Assembly (NCBI GenBank): GCA_003135055.1
Contig: PLDF01000218.1
Coordinates: 1 to 38,351, forward strand
Direction of reading: 5' to 3'
Origin: Bryobacterales bacterium
Lineage (GTDB): Bacteria > Acidobacteriota > Terriglobia > Bryobacterales > Bryobacteraceae
DNA length: 38,351 bases
The notes under the pieces were generated by a model. The model saw only the letters and a list, made by a program, of their open reading frames with translations, did not search any database and was not told the DNA's origin. Positions 16,384-23,689 of this stretch are shown piece by piece. A program made the translations under genes and the position numbers. Numbering within the stretch: position 1 is the first letter of the stretch; each line of letters opens with the position of its first letter.

Positions 16384-17922
16384 CTACTGTTTCTTTACCA
16401 CGGCCGCCGCGGGCAGCTTCCGCAACTGATCGAAGTATTGCTGAACGTAAGGCTGCAGCGCCACGGGAATCTCGTCGCGATCGATCTCGGCGCCGGCTTG
16501 CGAGTGTTCCGCGCCGCTCTTCACGTAGGCCGTGTGCAACTGCTGGCTGGTGGTCTGCACTTCCACTGTCGCCTCGCCGGTAACCGCCGCCGAACGCTTG
16601 CCGATCAACTCGCTGATCTTGCCCATGGCGGCCAGTTGTTCGGCCTGGCGGATCTCCTTGCTGCCGTCCTCGCTGCCAACGCCGCTGCCGGGTTGCTTGG
16701 TGGCCTGCTGGGACTTGTCCTGGCCCGACCCCTTACCTTGCGAATCCTGCCCATCCTTCTGAGCGTCGCCGCTCTGGCCCTGCTGCTCGTCGGCCTGCTG
16801 CGAGCCGTTCTGTTGCCCCTCCTTCGACTGCTGCTGTTTGCCGTCTTGCTTTCCCGAGCCTTGCTTGGAATTCTGATTCGCCGATTGCTGCGGCGGCGTC
16901 GAGCCATTCTGTGGCTGCGGCTTCACCTTCGAGAGCAGGTTTTCGGCGAAATCCTTGAGCTTGCTCATCAGGCTGCCGCTCTCGCTGGCGTTGTTCGACT
17001 GCTGCTTTCCGTCGGCCTGTTTGTCCTGGTTGCTTTTGTCCTGGCCTTGCGAGCTGGAATTGGACTGTCCGCTATCCTGCTGGTCGTGGTCGTCGGATTG
17101 TTGGTTCTGCGCGTCGCCGTCCTGATTCTGCGGATCGCCGGACTTCTTGCCGTCGTCCTTCGAGTCGCCGCTTTTCTCCGCGTTCTGCTGGTCGCCCTGC
17201 TGCCCGGCATCGGGGGAATTAGCGTCCTGCTGGCCCGGACCCTTCTGATCCTGATCCGCGGCGGGGTCCGCGCTGTCGTTTGTACCGTCCGGATTTTCGT
17301 AGGGCCGCGGAATGCGCCGCATGTTATCCGCGGTCTCCTTGCGGTCGCGGGGTGAAAACTGCTCCTGGATCATACGCGCCAGGGGAGCGCGCAGATCGAG
17401 CCGCTTGTTCAACCCGTAGCGCAGAGCGAACAGGCTGGACGCCACTAGCGCCAGCGCCGCCACAATGTAGGCGGAGCGGGGCACGCTGTACGGAATGGCC
17501 CGGCGCAAATCGACCCCGGTTGCGGCCCGCTCGGCGCTCTCACGCTGGCTGCGCACCACTTCTTGCGCATCCGGCTGGACATCTTGATGCACATCCGGCT
17601 GCACATCCGGCTGCACATCCGGCTGCACATCCAGCTGTCCGGAGAAATACACGGCCGTGGAGAGCGTGTCGGCGAGCGCCAGGCGATGGTCGACAATCTG
17701 CGCGGCGCGATAGGAAGACGGCCGCCGCCGATAGGCGCGATATATGCCGGTCCCGATGGCGGCCAGCGGAATCAATGCGGCCCAATACCAGTTCAGCACT
17801 TCGGTTCCCAACAGGAGCAGAACGATGAATGCCGCCAAGCCCGCGGAGAACGTATTGGCCCCTTGGGAAATCAACTCCTGGTTCAGGCAGCGCCGCCTGG
17901 CCCGGCGGATTAACTCATGCAC
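16384..17922 (-). CDS. Membrane protein with a long Q/D/S-rich disordered domain
   Basis: About 512 residues. The start is set by GAGGA about eight bases before GTG 17922 (MHELIRRARRRCLNQ); a frame nine codons longer exists without such a site. Two adjacent transmembrane helices lie at about residues 25-65. A stretch then includes tandem QPDV-type tetrapeptides coded by 12-bp repeats. A third helix lies at about 150-170 (SAYIVAALALVASSLFALRYGL). From about residue 210 to 400 the protein is extremely rich in Gln, Asp, Ser, Lys, Gly and Asn, surely disordered. The last ~100 residues are ordered-looking (QAEQLAAMGKISELIGKRSA, then PVALQPYVQQYFDQLRKLP). I do not recognise the family for certain. 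It is divergent from an NtrC-type activator and has a consensus sigma-54 promoter, so it is probably that activator's target. Confidence 0.75.
   Translation of the reverse strand: MHELIRRARRRCLNQELISQGANTFSAGLAAFIVLLLLGTEVLNWYWAALIPLAAIGTGIYRAYRRRPSSYRAAQIVDHRLALADTLSTAVYFSGQLDVQPDVQPDVQPDVHQDVQPDAQEVVRSQRESAERAATGVDLRRAIPYSVPRSAYIVAALALVASSLFALRYGLNKRLDLRAPLARMIQEQFSPRDRKETADNMRRIPRPYENPDGTNDSADPAADQDQKGPGQQDANSPDAGQQGDQQNAEKSGDSKDDGKKSGDPQNQDGDAQNQQSDDHDQQDSGQSNSSSQGQDKSNQDKQADGKQQSNNASESGSLMSKLKDFAENLLSKVKPQPQNGSTPPQQSANQNSKQGSGKQDGKQQQSKEGQQNGSQQADEQQGQSGDAQKDGQDSQGKGSGQDKSQQATKQPGSGVGSEDGSKEIRQAEQLAAMGKISELIGKRSAAVTGEATVEVQTTSQQLHTAYVKSGAEHSQAGAEIDRDEIPVALQPYVQQYFDQLRKLPAAAVVKKQ
17567..17638. 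repeat. Six 12-bp tandem units inside the Q-rich gene
   Basis: Units of ACATCCGGCTGC, three identical and three diverged, encode a DVQP tetrapeptide array on the minus strand. The array lies between the second and third membrane helices. Unit-length polymorphism would keep the reading frame. Confidence 0.85.
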
Positions 17923-18034
17923 AGTTTTTCCTCGTGCGATCGCATACACACACTGGTTGGACGTTCGGAATTCAGATGTAGTTCTAATACTAGCATTTTC
18001 AGGTGAAACGGCGGTCTTGCGCGCACGAATCCGC

Positions 18035-18051
18035 TTGGCACATCCCGTGCA
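18035..18051 (+). promoter_or_regulatory. Sigma-54 promoter motif toward the NtrC-type gene
   Basis: TTGGCACATCCCGTGCA fits the -24/-12 consensus TGGCAC-N5-TTGC with exact spacing and one mismatch (GTGC for TTGC). Predicted transcription start is near 18062, giving a leader of about 60 bases before TTG 18121. Confidence 0.7.
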
Positions 18052-18064
18052 AACGACGTGCCAA
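18048..18064 (-). promoter_or_regulatory. Consensus sigma-54 promoter motif toward the Q-rich gene
   Basis: On the minus strand TTGGCACGTCGTTTGCA matches the consensus TGGCACG-N4-TTGCA at every conserved base. Predicted start is near 18037, about 115 bases before GTG 17922. Its -12 shares TGCA (18048-18051) with the opposite promoter. Confidence 0.8.
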
Positions 18065-18120
18065 GCGGGGTCGTGCAGCCTTACAATAGAGAAATAGCCC
18101 GCATTGCAGAGGAAAAATAC

Positions 18121-19560
18121 TTGAACCAGCCGCTAAAAGTTCTCATTGTGGACGATGAAACCAGCCAACGGAGCGGTCTTGCGGCCATGGTCTCCGCGTG
18201 GGGGATGACCGCGCAGATGGCCAGCGACGGCGAGGACGCTCTAGTTCAACTCAGCGAATTTCCCGCCGACGTGATTATCACCGACCTCAATATGCCCGGT
18301 CTCGACGGCTTCGGTTTCCTGCAGCGCCTGCGCGATTCGGGCGATATGCCGCCAGCGATCGTGCTGACGGCGTATGGCAACATCGAGACCGCCGTCAAGA
18401 CCGTTCATGAATTAGGCGCGTACTGGTTTTTGGAGAAGCCCATCCAGCCCGCCACTCTCGAAGTGCTGCTGCGGCGCGCCGGCAGCCACGCCGGATTGCG
18501 AACGCAGAACCGCAATCTGGAGCGCCAGTTGGTCTACAAAGGCGCCTTGGGCGAAATGGTGGGCACATCGCTCAAGATGCAGGAGATTTTTGCGCTGTTA
18601 CAGCAGGCCGGGCCCAGCAAAGCCTGCGTGCTGATCACCGGCGAGAGCGGCACGGGCAAGGAACTGGTGGCGCGCACGGTCCACGCGCTCAGTCCGCGGC
18701 GCCAGGGGCCGTTTTTCGCTATCAACTGCGCGGCCCTGCCGGAATCGTTGATCGAGAGCGAATTGTTCGGCCACGAAAAAGGGTCGTTCACCGGCGCCTC
18801 CGAGCGCCGGGCCGGCTGCTTCGAGGTAGCCCAGCATGGCACGCTGCTACTCGATGAAATCGGCGAGATGCCTCTCCAGACGCAAGCCAAGCTTCTGCGA
18901 ATTCTGGAGGATTCCAAGGTCCGCCGCTTAGGCGGCAAGACCGAATTCGAAGTCGATGTGCGCGTGATCGCGGCCACGAATAAGATTCCGGACGAGGCGG
19001 TGCGCGGCGGACACTTGCGCGAGGATTTGTTCTACCGGCTCAACGTGTTTCATATCCATTTACCCGCGCTGCGCGAGCGCAAGGAGGATTTGCAGCCGAT
19101 CGCCGAAGCGCTCATCGGCGATTTGAACCGCAAGCACGATTGCCGGGTGGTGGAAATCTCTCCGATCGTGATGGAAGCGCTACAGCGGCACGACTGGCCG
19201 GGCAATGTGCGCGAGCTGCGCAACGTACTTGAGCGTGCGGTGATTCTGGCCGGTGAGGGATCGATCGAGCTGAAGCATTTGCCGGCGTTTCTTCAGTCGC
19301 GTCCCGCTGCTTCCGCTGCCACGGCCGCGCCTGCGACTGCCGCTCCGGTTGCCGCCTACCCCCAGCTGGAGGAGGAGGGCGCGATCCGGTTCACAGTGGG
19401 TACCACCGTGGAGGAGGCGGAAAAGGGCTTGATTCTGCGAACGCTGGAGCATACGCGTAACAATAAGACGCGCGCGGCCGAGATTCTGGGAATCAGCCTG
19501 AAGACGCTCCACAATAAATTGAAGGAGTACGGGGGAAAAGAGTACGGAATTGGCGCATAG
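18121..19560 (+). CDS. NtrC-family sigma-54-dependent response regulator
   Basis: About 479 residues. An N-terminal receiver domain has the DD pair at 11-12, the phospho-acceptor Asp55 in ITDLNMPG, and LTAYG with EKP later. The central AAA+ domain has Walker A GESGTGKE (174-181), the sigma-54 contact loop as GSFTGA (221-226) instead of the usual GAFTGA, Walker B LLLDEIGEM, and the RDWPGNVREL-type sensor segment as HDWPGNVREL. The C-terminal Fis-type helix-turn-helix reads NKTRAAEILGISLKTLHNKL. An Ala/Pro-rich linker precedes it. The start is TTG 18121, eight bases after AGAGG, directly before the receiver; a longer frame from 18058 begins inside the promoter. No histidine kinase is adjacent. 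The best target candidates are the two overlapping sigma-54 promoters next door. Confidence 0.95.
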   Translation: MNQPLKVLIVDDETSQRSGLAAMVSAWGMTAQMASDGEDALVQLSEFPADVIITDLNMPGLDGFGFLQRLRDSGDMPPAIVLTAYGNIETAVKTVHELGAYWFLEKPIQPATLEVLLRRAGSHAGLRTQNRNLERQLVYKGALGEMVGTSLKMQEIFALLQQAGPSKACVLITGESGTGKELVARTVHALSPRRQGPFFAINCAALPESLIESELFGHEKGSFTGASERRAGCFEVAQHGTLLLDEIGEMPLQTQAKLLRILEDSKVRRLGGKTEFEVDVRVIAATNKIPDEAVRGGHLREDLFYRLNVFHIHLPALRERKEDLQPIAEALIGDLNRKHDCRVVEISPIVMEALQRHDWPGNVRELRNVLERAVILAGEGSIELKHLPAFLQSRPAASAATAAPATAAPVAAYPQLEEEGAIRFTVGTTVEEAEKGLILRTLEHTRNNKTRAAEILGISLKTLHNKLKEYGGKEYGIGA

Positions 19561-19607
19561 GGTTTCGCTAGCGTTCTATTTCAGGCGCCAACGCACGACA
19601 GTCCCTC

Positions 19608-19642
19608 GGTAACAGACCACGAAAGACGATGGTCTGTCCTAC
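19608..19642. terminator. Element D hairpin between convergent genes
   Basis: ACAGACCA and TGGTCTGT form an 8-bp stem around CGAAAGACGA, followed by CCTACTG. It lies between the converging ends of two response-regulator genes, so it may serve as a bidirectional 3'-end structure. Related sequences are at 35800-35832 and 35858-35890, so it is also a dispersed repeat. Confidence 0.5.
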
Positions 19643-19649
19643 TGTTGCG

Positions 19650-20393
19650 TTACCTGCCCGTATGCAGGTTGTTGTGGATGGCGTATAGCGCCAACTCGAG
19701 GCGGTCGGAAACACCCAACTTATCGAAGATGTTGTGCAGGTGGTTTTTTACCGTCTGCTCGCTGATGAACATCTTCTCGGCCATTTCCTTATTCTTGAAC
19801 CCCTGCGCCACCAGCGCCACAATCTCGCGTTCCCGCTGGCTCAAGGGAGAGCGCTCGCGCTCGCGCACGGAAGCGGCCGGCGGCGGCGGCGGCGGCGCGG
19901 GCGGTTCGTCGTTGGCCACAAACTGGCGAATCACCGCGGCGGTTGTGTGGGAATCGAGCCAGATTTCACCCGCGTGCACTTTGCGGATGCTCTTGATTAA
20001 CAGCTCCGTCGCGGTCTGTTTCAGTACGATGCCGGACGTTCCCAACTTCATCGCTTGAACGAATTCGTGCTTGTCGTCGGAGGCCGTTAAGACGATCACC
20101 CGCGTCTTGTTCTTAGTGGCTTGCAGGCGTTGCAGCGTACCCAGCCCATCGAGGCCGGGCATTTTCAGATCGAGCAGAAGCACGTCCGGCTCGTACTGCT
20201 GCAGGACATCGAGAACCTGGCGCCCATCGGAGGCTTGGGCCACCACCTCGAAATCCTCTTCAAGGGCCAGGAGCTTGCAAAGACCGTCGCGGAAAATCGG
20301 ATGGTCGTCGGCGACGACAATTCGAATCTTCGGTTTCACCGTCGCTTCAGACCCGGATCCAGGCCCATTCAATGTAGCGTTGTTGTCAGCCAT
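19650..20393 (-). CDS. NarL/FixJ-family response regulator
   Basis: A 247-residue two-domain regulator. The receiver domain has acidic pair Asp29-Asp30, phospho-acceptor Asp75 in LLLDLKMPG, Thr in VLTASDD and the Lys in GIVLKQT. A proline-rich linker (about seven prolines in a row) joins it to a LuxR-type helix-turn-helix at about 183-240 (LSQREREIVALVAQGFKNKEM, SEQTVKNHLHNIFDKLGV). It should bind DNA as a dimer after phosphorylation. No partner kinase is adjacent and the target is unknown. It converges on the NtrC-type gene and is divergent from the TrmB-like gene. A good sigma-70 promoter lies just upstream. Confidence 0.95.
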   Translation of the reverse strand: MADNNATLNGPGSGSEATVKPKIRIVVADDHPIFRDGLCKLLALEEDFEVVAQASDGRQVLDVLQQYEPDVLLLDLKMPGLDGLGTLQRLQATKNKTRVIVLTASDDKHEFVQAMKLGTSGIVLKQTATELLIKSIRKVHAGEIWLDSHTTAAVIRQFVANDEPPAPPPPPPAASVRERERSPLSQREREIVALVAQGFKNKEMAEKMFISEQTVKNHLHNIFDKLGVSDRLELALYAIHNNLHTGR

Positions 20394-20421
20394 ACACCCC
20401 CAGGCGGCTTCGCTATTTCTA

Positions 20422-20450
20422 ATTGTAGAGTCCTACTAGTACCAAGTCAA
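20422..20450 (-). promoter_or_regulatory. Sigma-70 promoter of the NarL-type regulator
   Basis: On the minus strand TTGACT (20450-20445), 17 bases, then TACAAT (20427-20422). Each hexamer differs from consensus at one position and the spacing is ideal. The leader would be about 20 bases with a G-run before ATG 20393. Confidence 0.75.
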
Positions 20451-20611
20451 ATTGCAAAACCTCGATCGGCTAAGATGTTGACCTGAATTCGCCAGTCACC
20501 CTGTACCACTCTGCGTCAGACCGTTTGCACATTGTAACGCAACCGCGAGCCGGCGCAACCCTTCGTTTTGCTTAAACTTTTGCGGCAGGCTTTTGATAAG
20601 GTGATAAGAAC

Positions 20612-21430
20612 ATGAGCGAAGAACTGGCGGAAGTGGACTTTCAGCGCTTCTGGCGCCGCCTGCAACAACTAGGTATGAACGCGTATGAATCGCGGTCTTA
20701 TCTGGTGCTTTTGGGCCATCCCAAATTCAAAGCCCTGGAGCTGGCGGCGCGCGCGCACGTACCGCGACAGAAAATCTATGAAGTTTTGGACAGCCTGGTG
20801 GAGAAGGGTTTCGCGCAAGTGGTACAGGAAAAGACCAAGCTATTCTCAGCCGTGGAGCCAAGCCTGGCGATTCCCGGATACCTGGGCCGCAAGCGGCAGG
20901 TGCTCGAACAGGAACTCGCCGACAACGGCCGCGCCGGCGACACGCTGATCGACGACCTGAAGGATCTGTACTCCGAGGGGCAAGGCGGACGCGGCACGCT
21001 CGATTTCCTGCGAATTGTGACTGAGCCTTCGCAGACCGGGGCCGAGTACCGCCGCATGTTGTCCGAGGTGAAACAGGAGTACGTGGAGTTTTCGCGCCCG
21101 CCGTATGCAGTGGATCCGCTGGACGAAAAACTGGTAAGGCAGGCGCGGGCGAGCGGCGTGAATTGCCGTCTGCTTCTGGAAGCTGCGTCGCTCGACGAAA
21201 GCCACCGCAATCGCTTGAACGATTACGTGGCCGCGGGGATCGAAGTCCGCATGGCGGAGTCGCTGCCCATGAAGCTGGCGCTGTTCGATTGCCAGCACGG
21301 GATGATCGCGCTGCTGGACCCCGTGATCACGCGTCCCTCGTGGACCGCGGTGGTATTCCACCATGAGGGAATGGGCGAAGCCATGAAAGGGCTGTTCGAG
21401 GACCATTGGCGGCGCGGCAAGGCTTTGTAG
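20612..21430 (+). CDS. TrmB-like transcriptional regulator
   Basis: A 272-residue protein. Residues about 15-85 form a winged helix-turn-helix of the TrmB type (LGMNAYESRSYLVLLGHPKFKALELA, VPRQKIYEVLDSLVEKGF). A helical linker follows, then a C-terminal domain with EYVEFSRPPYAVDPL and CRLLLE, resembling the PLD-like effector-binding part of TrmB proteins. TrmB regulators are known mainly as sugar-responsive in archaea, but bacterial homologues exist with unknown ligands. AAGGTGA a few bases before ATG 20612 supports the start. It is divergent from the response regulator and has no metabolic gene next to it, so the target is unknown. Confidence 0.85.
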   Translation: MSEELAEVDFQRFWRRLQQLGMNAYESRSYLVLLGHPKFKALELAARAHVPRQKIYEVLDSLVEKGFAQVVQEKTKLFSAVEPSLAIPGYLGRKRQVLEQELADNGRAGDTLIDDLKDLYSEGQGGRGTLDFLRIVTEPSQTGAEYRRMLSEVKQEYVEFSRPPYAVDPLDEKLVRQARASGVNCRLLLEAASLDESHRNRLNDYVAAGIEVRMAESLPMKLALFDCQHGMIALLDPVITRPSWTAVVFHHEGMGEAMKGLFEDHWRRGKAL

Positions 21431-22043
21431 TTTCCAAGCTCTGTAGTTTCCAGGCCTCGTAGGTTCCACTGCTAGGCCAGCGAAAGCCGGACGGCCAATG
21501 AGATACCCAGGCGTGGGCCGATGCGGAGCACCGGGCCTGAGAACACCGGTGCAATAAAATCCGTGGGAGCGCGTGCCGCCGAATGGCTGGGCTGGATGGG
21601 TCTTGCGCTTCAGTCCACGGGAAAGCATGCTGGGCTAGACGGTGACAGCGGCGGTTGGCAACCGATTGGCAAGCAACGCCGCATCTCCTGCCACTGAAGG
21701 CGCGACCTGCGGGTCGGATCCGCCTATACGAAAGAGTGCGATGGACGGCCGATATCGCGTCCACGGCGGAGAGTCGAAACCCGCGCGGCGCGGAAAGAGG
21801 CGCGCGCACTAAATCGCGTACACGCCAAGGGAGAGTTTCAAATCAAGGCGTGAACCATCCCATTTCTCCGATCTCCACGTTCCGGCGCGCTTCCACGCAG
21901 AGCGTGGTGATTTCGGAGGCCACGGATAAACGAGGCCCCTCCGGATTTCGAAGAAGCGCGAAGTTTCCGGCGGCGGTTTGACATTCGAGCCGGATACGTC
22001 TTAGCGTGGTGATGAGGTGAGAATTGCTACGGCGCGATCTTTC
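21431..22043. other. Gene-free stretch with repeat fragments
   Basis: It holds three degenerate ~16-base units of GTAGTTTCCAGGCCT type (21425-21473) and an element B fragment, GACAGCGGCGGTTGGCAACCG, cut short at about 21644-21664. On the minus strand 21843-22000 is open and protein-like (for example NFALLRNPEGPRLSVAS), but I cannot assign it. No firm gene is seen. Confidence 0.5.
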
Positions 22044-22496
22044 AGGAGCCTGCGCAATCGCGCCGGCGCTCACGGCAGGATCCCTGTGACCATGGAAGAG
22101 CGGCTCACGCAGATCGGCAATTGGCTGCGCCGCAGCGGCGAAGCCATCTACGGCGCCCGCCCGCGGAGCGCCGGTAGTATTTCCAAGCTCGAGAAGAAAG
22201 AACTCCGCGCCGGATCCGGCATCCGAAAAATATTGGACAGCCCGCCCACCGGCTACGTCCGCGCCGAAGCTGTCCCGACGAGTAAGAGCGAGCGGTACGC
22301 TATCGTGCAGCGGCGGCCCATGGCGGATTTCCTGATCGATAGGCCCCCGGCATCCGTGTCACTCTGCCTGAAGGCTGGCCCGTGGACTCGGCCGGAGTTG
22401 CAGCGGAGCAAGCTGACGCTCCGCATTCCCAAGCGGCTCTCGGCGAGTTGCCTGGCGGGCGAAGTCTCCATCTGCAAAATCGCGGGGGCCCGCTGA
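22044..22496 (+). pseudogene. C-terminal remnant of a GH29 alpha-L-fucosidase
   Basis: The frame reads [20 protein letters not shown] then [10 protein letters not shown]. This is the conserved end of the GH29 catalytic domain (normally D-G-x-IP-x-x-x-x-x-L-x-x-IGNWL-x-x-NGEAIY-x-TRP). About 100 further residues follow and end in [10 protein letters not shown], comparable with the family's C-terminal beta-domain. The catalytic barrel is absent: upstream sequence in all frames is non-coding. The frame stops two bases before the ATG of the next gene. Family identity is clear from the motif; inactivity follows from the missing ~350 residues. Confidence 0.75.
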
Positions 22497-22498
22497 CC

Positions 22499-23497
22499 AT
22501 GCGCCTGATTCATCTCACGCTGCTGGCGGCGCTCACTACCATGGCGGCCGGCAACTCTCTGGATTACCTCAATCACAATCGCCCGGTCCTGGACGCCCAC
22601 AACTGCTATCCCTACGAGGGCCAGTGGAAGGACCGTATCGACCGTGCGCTTTCCACCGGCTTTCCGGTAATCATCGAACAGGATCTCGCGTGGTACGCCG
22701 GCCCGGACGGCGGGCAGCAACGCGTCGTAGTGTCGCACCAGGCCAAAACCAGCGGGTCCGAGCCCCTGCTGCGCGATTACTTCTTCGAGCGGGTGAGGCC
22801 GATCGTGGAAGGAGCCCTGCGCAGCAACGACCGCTCGCGCTGGCCCATCATCGTTCTGCACTTCGATTTCAAGGACGTGCAGGCGCCCTTGTTGCACGCC
22901 GTGTGGCAATTGCTGGGTGAATACCAGGATTGGATCACCACCGCCTCGAAAACCGCCGACCCGCGTGAGCTGTCCCCGTTCGATCCCAAGCCGCTGCTCG
23001 TGATCACCGAGGATTCCGACGCCCAGGAAGAAGTCTTCTTCCGCGAGGTTCCGGTGGGCTCCAAACTGCGGCTGTTCGGCTCCGCCCACACCGAACCCGT
23101 TCCCGGAGCCGGCAAGGAGCACAACCGCCTGTTGGCCACCTTGCCGCCGGAAAAGCTGTTGGCCGCCAAGCCCACAAACTACCGCCGCTGGTGGAACAGT
23201 TCCTGGTTCGTGGTCGAAGAGGGAGGCCAGCACGAGGCCGGCGATTGGACGCCCGCCGACGACCGCCGCCTGCGCGCGCTGGTGGACCACGCGCACCGGA
23301 TGGGCTATTGGATTCGCTTCTACACTCTCGATGGCTTCGCCCCTGGCGGCGACGTTGGCGGGTGGGGCAACGGCTACAATTTCGGCTCACGCGACGCCGT
23401 CGAGGCCCGCTGGAAAGCCGCTTTGGACGCCGGCGTTAACCTGATCGCCACCGACCAGTACGAAGACCTCGCGGCCTTCATGAAGAAGCGCAACTGA
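22499..23497 (+). CDS. Secreted GDPD/PI-PLC-like phosphodiesterase domain protein
   Basis: About 332 residues with a short signal peptide (MRLIHLTLLAALTTMAAG). The mature start NRPVLDAHNCYPYEGQW, then GFPVIIEQDL, IIVLHFDFKD and a C-terminal GYWIRFYTLDG and NLIATDQYEDL resemble the TIM-barrel of glycerophosphodiester phosphodiesterases and bacterial PI-PLC relatives. In that fold the His after the first strand, an acidic residue after the second (here EQD) and a late acidic residue bind metal or substrate. The classical HRG start is replaced by AHN, so the substrate is uncertain. ATG 22499 is chosen because it begins the signal peptide; a longer frame from 22382 lacks one. It follows the fucosidase remnant by two bases. 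Confidence 0.7.
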   Translation: MRLIHLTLLAALTTMAAGNSLDYLNHNRPVLDAHNCYPYEGQWKDRIDRALSTGFPVIIEQDLAWYAGPDGGQQRVVVSHQAKTSGSEPLLRDYFFERVRPIVEGALRSNDRSRWPIIVLHFDFKDVQAPLLHAVWQLLGEYQDWITTASKTADPRELSPFDPKPLLVITEDSDAQEEVFFREVPVGSKLRLFGSAHTEPVPGAGKEHNRLLATLPPEKLLAAKPTNYRRWWNSSWFVVEEGGQHEAGDWTPADDRRLRALVDHAHRMGYWIRFYTLDGFAPGGDVGGWGNGYNFGSRDAVEARWKAALDAGVNLIATDQYEDLAAFMKKRN

Positions 23498-23604
23498 GTT
23501 GCGCGCTTCATGGAACACGCGGCGGGCCGCGGCTGACGAGGCTCCGATGGCTGATCGAGAAACGCCGGCTACCTGGGCCAGTTATCGAGTTTCGCTGAAT
23601 ACGC

Positions 23605-23663
23605 GACAGCGGCGGTTCCCAACCGCCGCGCAGGTTTTGCCAACCTGCCCCACATCGGCTGTC
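23605..23663. repeat. Element B, complete copy (three-way-junction palindrome)
   Basis: Outer arms GACAGC and GCTGTC enclose two perfect hairpins: GGCGGTT-CCC-AACCGCC, and CAGGTT-TTGCC-AACCTG followed by CCCCACATCG. Partial copies are at 9682-9700, 21644-21664, 35612-35672 and 35906-35930. The rest of the 192-bp gap 23498-23689 holds nothing else. Confidence 0.85.
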
Positions 23664-23689
23664 ACTCAGTCTATGCAAGGCTCTTTGAG

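Larger units (their letters stand above)
18031..18068. promoter_or_regulatory. 11-bp inverted repeat holding both sigma-54 promoters
   Basis: CCGCTTGGCAC (18031-18041) and GTGCCAAGCGG (18058-18068) are perfect inverted complements 16 bases apart. Each arm contains the -24 TGGCAC of one of two head-to-head promoters. Confidence 0.85.

Noticed and set aside
17567..17638. CRISPR-like array
   Set aside because: The 12-bp units are contiguous, without spacers, and are coding repeats.
18058..18120. 21-codon extension of the NtrC-type regulator
   Set aside because: It starts inside the sigma-54 promoter dyad and upstream of or at the predicted transcript start; TTG 18121 has AGAGG and begins the receiver domain.
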